A stretch of 7,127 nucleotides of DNA from Spirochaetaceae bacterium (lineage in GTDB: Bacteria; Spirochaetota; Spirochaetia; Treponematales; Breznakiellaceae), in NCBI GenBank assembly GCA_031269165.1, contig JAISZQ010000010.1:1-7127 (forward strand). The letters run 5' to 3'. Both the position numbers and the translations under genes were made by a program. Positions within the stretch are counted from its first letter, which is position 1. Each line of letters begins with the position of its first letter. The notes under the pieces were generated by a model. The model worked only from the letters and a program-made list of their open reading frames with translations, was not told the DNA's origin and did not search any database. This document shows, piece by piece, positions 5,567 through 7,127 of this stretch.

Positions 5567-5833
5567 TTGGCCTTTTTTCACGGGTTTTACCCCTTTTTCA
5601 GTTTTCTCGTTTTCGCGCCGGGAGAAACGCCGCTCGCAAACCCGAAGGACGTGCGGAAATCCTTCTTTGCCATGCGGAAGAAGAACGTGGTGGAGTCCGG
5701 CTTGGGGGACAGCGGGAATACGGTTTGTTGCGCGGTGATTGTCGAGGACTGCGGGAAGCCGGGGCCGCTTGTTTCGGCCTTAATGCCGCAACAGGTATAT
5801 TATTCCGCTTGGGCGTTACCCATAAAAATTTGA
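5567..5833 (+). pseudogene. Possible out-of-frame continuation ORF, function unknown
   Basis: Between the poly-C tract and 5833 this frame is open. From about 5600 it has coding-like codon use: roughly two-thirds of codons begin with a purine and about 70 percent end in G or C (counted by eye). It contains segments such as NPKDVRKSFFAMRKKN and SGNTVCCAVIVEDCGKPG. It has no good start of its own (TTG 5567, ATG 5672 without ribosome binding site), which fits a gene whose 5' end is in another frame. The +1-shifted alternative (GTG 5509 to 5937) is also open and ends MRVKVCVLKRQELVPLRKE, but is less gene-like in its first part. The two may even be halves of one decayed gene. No family recognised. 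Confidence 0.3.
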
Positions 5834-5924
5834 CGGCGGGAACAGACCGCATGCGGGTAAAAGTATGCGTACTGAAACGGCAGGAACTGGTGCCGCTTCG
5901 TAAAGAAATACAGGAGAAAATATT

Positions 5925-6509
5925 GTGGCACATGTAATAAAATGTCCTAACTGCGGTGAGCTTGGGCAAACCGTAGGAGAAAAATGCGCGGCTTGCGATA
6001 ACCCGGTGGTCATTAAGGAAATGCCCACCGTCATGGCTATGCCCATGCCGCAAATCAACAAGTACATCGCCTCGTATCGGGAGCAAATAGCGGAAAACCC
6101 GGACAACAAACAACTCAACGGCTCAATCGCCTTATGCTACCTTCGGTTGAAACTTTACGATAAAGCGCTTCCGTGCTTTGAGAAGGCAATGGAAGAAAAC
6201 TTTGAGGATTCCACGCCGTTCTTTTACGCGGCGGTCTGTCTCTTGAAAGGACAAAAGGCGTTTCTCTTGCAGCGTCCTGACATTGACAAAATACAAGAGT
6301 ATTTGAACGCGGCGATGATGATAGAACCAAAGGCGGTCTATCAGTATTGCCTCGCGTATATCAAGTACGACTATTTCGGGCGGAAGTTTTTCAAGACAAG
6401 CCCGACATGGCAGGAAGCCTTGCAAGAGGCGAACAATGCGGGTATATCGGAAGCCGATATTGCCCTGTTCTACCACATACTTGGGGTAGAACGACCAACG
6501 TGTCTATAA
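5925..6509 (+). CDS. Zinc-ribbon / TPR-like helical repeat protein
   Basis: Encodes 194 aa. GTG 5925 is chosen because AGGAG (5912-5916) lies eight bases upstream and the protein starts directly with a zinc ribbon: Cys7-x2-Cys10 (CPNC) and Cys21-x2-Cys24 (CAAC). A Met/Pro-rich linker (MPTVMAMPMPQ) follows, then helical repeats of TPR type: about 59-95 (NGSIALCYLRLKLYDKALPC, a typical A/B helix pair with FEKAME) and a second at about 98-135 (FFYAAVCLLKGQ, then IQEYLNAAMMIEP). The C-terminal 60 residues are helical and Tyr/Phe-rich. There is no signal peptide or membrane helix, so it is probably a cytoplasmic protein-binding factor. It likely forms an operon with the gene starting 45 bases after its stop. 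The specific partner cannot be told. Confidence 0.85.
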   Translation: MAHVIKCPNCGELGQTVGEKCAACDNPVVIKEMPTVMAMPMPQINKYIASYREQIAENPDNKQLNGSIALCYLRLKLYDKALPCFEKAMEENFEDSTPFFYAAVCLLKGQKAFLLQRPDIDKIQEYLNAAMMIEPKAVYQYCLAYIKYDYFGRKFFKTSPTWQEALQEANNAGISEADIALFYHILGVERPTCL

Positions 6510-6554
6510 AGGGGCTTGACCTCTTTTAGAAATATTTTTTATAGGAGAATGACA

Positions 6555-7127
6555 ATGGCAGACATTGCACTAAAGGCAGCACTCCAAGGTCGGACGCCGG
6601 ACCAGCAGAAGGTAATCAAATACTTCATGGCTCCGGAAGGGTGCTTCTCGAAAAACATCTCTGACGAGGAATACGACCAACTCGTCCAGGCGAAGTACGC
6701 CAGCTTAAATCTGAAGCAAAAGGCTTTGGATAAAACTGGTGTGGAGGAATCGCAGGTCAACGAAATAACGCCCTGCGAATTCAAGCACTGGCACTACGAC
6801 AAGAACACACGTGTCAAACGTGGCAAAGACGGAAAGTTCCGTACTTCAGCGTTTCAGGGGACATGGCTTCTTTTCAGTGACAAGCAGGTTTACGTCTATC
6901 AGTACACATTCAACATGGACGAAGACGGCAAAAAAGAGAGGACGGAGGAGTATTTTTACAAAGATATTACCAACTTCTCCACTTCTTCCGAGAGCGAGGA
7001 GAAGGAATCTTGGGAGGCCGGAAAGGGATGTCTTAACAAAGTGCCTGTTGTTACGCGCAGGAATGTTGACCATGACGTGTTCAAACTGATTGTCCCCGGC
7101 GACCAGTTCTTGTGTGACATGGTGAAC
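6555..7127 (+). CDS. Conserved-looking protein with possible PH-like beta domain (3' end outside window)
   Basis: ATG 6555 has AGGAG (6543-6547) seven bases upstream, and the frame stays open for 191 codons to the window edge, so the gene is partial. The N-terminal 75 residues are helical and charged (ISDEEYDQLVQAKYASLNLK). From about residue 97 a beta-rich region appears: SAFQGTWLLFSDKQVYVYQY, then TEEYFYKDITNFSTSSE and VFKLIVPGDQF. This strand pattern resembles bacterial PH/GRAM-like domains (a 'display, turn, strand' barrel), but the match is from appearance only. Scattered Cys residues (30, 74, 159, 187) show no clear metal motif. No signal peptide or membrane helix is seen. It is next to the zinc-ribbon/TPR gene on the same strand and is probably co-transcribed, suggesting a joint cytoplasmic complex. 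Confidence 0.8.
   Translation, partial: MADIALKAALQGRTPDQQKVIKYFMAPEGCFSKNISDEEYDQLVQAKYASLNLKQKALDKTGVEESQVNEITPCEFKHWHYDKNTRVKRGKDGKFRTSAFQGTWLLFSDKQVYVYQYTFNMDEDGKKERTEEYFYKDITNFSTSSESEEKESWEAGKGCLNKVPVVTRRNVDHDVFKLIVPGDQFLCDMVN

Noticed and set aside
5598..6113. Minus-strand frame of 171 codons
   Set aside because: It covers the start of the well-supported zinc-ribbon gene, is rich in Arg/Pro/Ser with no motif, and has no convincing ribosome binding site that I could see.

Overview
The window looks like chromosomal DNA from a fairly GC-rich Gram-negative bacterium with a typical double membrane. A Treponema-like spirochaete would fit (ECF sigma operon ending in a TIG/transglutaminase-like lipoprotein, dispersed GC-rich hairpin repeats), but this is inference from gene style, not from a marker gene. 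No rRNA or phylogenetic marker protein is present.

Layout. Bases 1-401 (minus strand) hold the 5' part of an IS3-family transposase. Its OrfA carries a frameshift in addition to the usual A8 slippery site. Bases 402-543 hold an IS-proximal tandem ATGGA-type repeat and a good sigma-70-like promoter placed so close to the next gene that the mRNA would be almost leaderless. Bases 544-4349 form one compact plus-strand operon: ECF sigma factor (544-1068), zinc-motif membrane anti-sigma factor (1058-1681), small secreted protein of unknown function (1678-2298), and a large TIG/transglutaminase-like lipoprotein (2307-4349). The first three genes overlap and the fourth follows after 8 bases. This suggests a cell-envelope stress or signalling unit in which the sigma/anti-sigma pair controls exported proteins.

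The lipoprotein gene is unusual in two ways. About 300 bp of GC-rich hairpin repeat sits in frame between its start codon and its signal peptide, pushing the lipobox cysteine to residue 124. Its transglutaminase-like core appears to have Ser where the catalytic Cys normally lies, while the His and Asp are kept.

Bases 4348-4660 hold an array of related repeat units whose hairpin changes on both sides of the stem, so base pairing is kept. A 131-bp MITE-like element with perfect 18-bp terminal inverted repeats is inserted at a unit boundary. Two tRNA-Ser genes follow on the minus strand (CGA, 4719-4805; GGA, 4888-4973), separated by two copies of a 13-bp palindrome.

Bases 4974-5370 are AT-rich and without convincing genes. 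A near-consensus extended -10 promoter (5371-5399) then starts a leader with a hairpin and a short ORF that runs into an 11-C tract; downstream, both other frames are open, so this may be a slippage-controlled or decayed gene. The window ends with two well-supported genes: a zinc-ribbon/helical-repeat protein (5925-6509) and a protein with a possible PH-like fold (6555 to the window edge).
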